This document shows positions 62,828 to 64,000 of a stretch of 64,000 nucleotides of DNA, in pieces. Made by a program: the position numbers and the translations under genes. Each line of letters begins with the position of its first letter. The first letter of the stretch is position 1. The notes under the pieces were generated by a model that did no database searches, was not told the origin of the DNA, and saw only the letters and a list, made by a program, of their open reading frames with translations. Origin of the DNA: Salinicola socius (lineage in GTDB: Bacteria; Pseudomonadota; Gammaproteobacteria; Pseudomonadales; Halomonadaceae); the NCBI RefSeq assembly GCF_001937195.1, contig NZ_MSDO01000005.1, positions 124,001 to 188,000 of the forward strand. Reading direction: 5' to 3'.

Positions 62828-64000
62828 GACAGTGTCCTTGGGTTGGGCGAATGTGTGGGCGAATGTGTGGGCGAATGTGTGGGCGAAGGTGTGGACGAAG
62901 AAGCAGTAGCGATGGGCCTGTCGTTCCAGACCCGTTGAAAGGCGTGGGTATCGCCGAAACCGCCGGCCTTGGTCACGACCTCCAGTTGGCGCTGCCCAAG
63001 CTGGCAGCGCAGCCGTGCCATACCGGTATCGGGGGCGTCCAGCAGCACGAGTTCGGTGATGTCGGCGGCGATCAGCAGCGCCCTGGCGGTAGCGCCGCCC
63101 GTGGCAATCAGGCGATCGACAGTGCCCAGGTGGGGAGCCAACAGCCTGCCCAGCGCGAGGCTGAGCTGGGGCCCTTCGGCGGCATCGCGATCCTCGCTCT
63201 GACGCAGGCGTACCATCACGTCCCGCCCCTCGGCGAGCGACCCGGCGACACGCCGATTCAGTGCCGTCACGGCGCTCTGCGGGGCCGGCGGACGCAGCGT
63301 GGCGGCTTCGATCTCGATGACCTCCAGCCCATTGGCATGGCCGACAAGCGCATCGGCCTGGGCATGAGAGATACCGCTCATGCTGCCGATGACGATCAGC
63401 GTCGGACGCGTACGCGTACGCGTACGCGGCGCCGGTTGACCGGTCACGCTTCCGACGAGTTTCAGCGCCTCGGGAAGCCTCTCGCCAAGACCGGCGGAAC
63501 CGACCCAGAAGACATTTTCCAGCCTGGCGCTGAGCGCCGCGAGACGGCGGAGGTCGCTGTCCGTCTCGGCATCGCAGACCACGGCCTGGACGCCCAGCCG
63601 CTGCTGCTCGCGTAGTGTGGCGACGACATCCTCCTCGCGGCCGTTGAGCGCGACGAGATCGAGATGGCCGGTGCGCAGCGCCGTCCCCCGAAGCATCGCC
63701 ACCAGATCGGCCTGGCCGGTAATGCCTTCGTTGGTCCAGACCTCCGTCTCTTCCACCGGCCGGCCATGGAGCCATTTACGACCGTCACGCGTGGTGCGAC
63801 CGGTGGCCGGATAGGCGGGGGCGACGATCGCCATGCCGGCAACGTCCACCAGGCTCGCGATCTCGGCGGCGACGTTGCCGCGCAGGGTCGAATCCACTTT
63901 CTTGTAAAGATAGTGGTGGCGGCCACGCCAGGCCGCTAGTGCCTTGCGGTGACGGTCGGCGGCCTCGCCGGGCGTGCGGCCGCGAGAATCCATGTCGATG
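62824..64000 (-). CDS. DUF1537 four-carbon acid-sugar kinase, C-terminal part (N-terminus beyond window)
   Basis: About 392 residues of a kinase whose N-terminus lies past base 64000; the first in-window codons read IDMDSRG, matching the TDSR segment that follows the missing DDLTG substrate motif. Visible parts are KKVDSTLRGNVAAEI near the start, APAYPATGRTT, and the C-terminal nucleotide domain with LIATGGATARAL. DUF1537 enzymes (OtnK, DtnK, DenK) phosphorylate tetronates or 3-oxo-tetronates. Two sequence oddities: a (TR)4 stretch from a hexanucleotide repeat (63406-63429) and a C-terminal SPTH repeat tail from 4 x 12 bp (62845-62892). Overlaps pdxA2 by 4 nt. Confidence 0.88.
   Translation of the reverse strand, partial: IDMDSRGRTPGEAADRHRKALAAWRGRHHYLYKKVDSTLRGNVAAEIASLVDVAGMAIVAPAYPATGRTTRDGRKWLHGRPVEETEVWTNEGITGQADLVAMLRGTALRTGHLDLVALNGREEDVVATLREQQRLGVQAVVCDAETDSDLRRLAALSARLENVFWVGSAGLGERLPEALKLVGSVTGQPAPRTRTRTRPTLIVIGSMSGISHAQADALVGHANGLEVIEIEAATLRPPAPQSAVTALNRRVAGSLAEGRDVMVRLRQSEDRDAAEGPQLSLALGRLLAPHLGTVDRLIATGGATARALLIAADITELVLLDAPDTGMARLRCQLGQRQLEVVTKAGGFGDTHAFQRVWNDRPIATASSSTPSPTHSPTHSPTHSPNPRTLS
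62845..62892 (-). repeat. 4 x 12-bp in-frame repeat at the 3' end of the DUF1537 gene
   Basis: GGGCGAATGTGT three times perfectly plus GGGCGAAGGTGT (+ strand), encoding a (T/S)PTHSPTHSP tail just before the stop. It also forms the region upstream of the pdxA2 ribosome-binding site. Confidence 0.93.
63406..63429 (-). repeat. hexanucleotide (ACGCGT)n microsatellite in the DUF1537 gene
   Basis: Three perfect ACGCGT units and one ACGCGG, encoding alternating Thr-Arg in the linker between the two domains of the kinase. Length change by one unit would keep the frame. Confidence 0.85.

Noticed and set aside
62828-63775. N-terminal extension of the pdxA2 frame to 652 residues
   Set aside because: The extension runs in an alternative frame of the DUF1537 gene and is Arg/Gly-rich. 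PdxA proteins start at the ATG at 62827, which has a Shine-Dalgarno and a 4-nt overlap with the kinase.

Overview
The window is a high-GC (roughly 60-65 % by eye) gammaproteobacterial chromosome segment, most likely from the Halomonadaceae (Halomonas/Salinicola/Kushneria/Chromohalobacter group). Supporting this are a Pseudomonas-type FabY initiating ketoacyl synthase, a single-chain PurL, TmcA, PepD, a complete YehZYXW-type osmoprotectant importer, and a coaD-yfhL pair. No rRNA, tRNA, CRISPR, prophage or complete IS was seen. The assignment is an inference from protein similarity recalled from memory; no search was run.

Layout: 1-5.7 kb, the end of a DHA2 efflux pump, a small membrane protein, tmcA and pepD. 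5.8-7.8 kb, a lower-GC divergent SDR/TetR cassette that looks acquired. 8-13.5 kb, an App1-like phosphatase, a DJ-1/PfpI protein, rmuC, dps and glycerate kinase. 13.7-17.5 kb, a tightly overlapping lipoprotein-lipoprotein-DUF1007-NicO metal-export operon, a HIT protein and an entericidin-like lipoprotein. 17.7-22.3 kb, fdhD, a YdeP-type molybdopterin oxidoreductase, a small winged-helix-like protein and an SDR. 22.4-26.4 kb, the osmoprotectant ABC operon. 26.6-33.6 kb, an I78 inhibitor lipoprotein, an unrecognised protein, cytochrome b561, a voltage-sensor-like protein, a YciA-type thioesterase, AtoE and a MATE pump. 33.8-40.9 kb, yfhL, coaD, fabY, a TrmB-like methyltransferase, an SMR pump, dacB, hslJ and a GNAT. 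40.9-44.4 kb, TauE/SafE, and an AraC regulator divergent from a Zn alcohol dehydrogenase. 44.5-46.6 kb, a second low-GC island with an MFS-like protein whose N-terminus appears split. 46.7-55.9 kb, tesB, tadA, a diguanylate cyclase, mltF and purL. 56-64 kb, a hairpin-rich intergenic stretch, an orphan aromatic ammonia-lyase, an ABM-domain protein, and an acid-sugar operon (DUF1537 kinase, PdxA2, 3-HIBDH-family dehydrogenase, cytoplasmic sialidase-fold protein, DeoR regulator) that runs off the window.

Two signals are not explained by ordinary gene content. First, there are three MITE-like elements of two sequence families. All are bounded by CTAG, and all sit so that the CTAG supplies the TAG stop codon of a neighbouring gene. 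In one case it supplies the stops of both convergent neighbours, implying insertion into a shared palindromic stop site with a 4-bp target duplication. Second, there is an unusual density of short perfect or near-perfect tandem duplications (units of 6-21 bp, 2-8 copies), both between genes and in frame inside purL, rmuC, hslJ and the DUF1537 gene.
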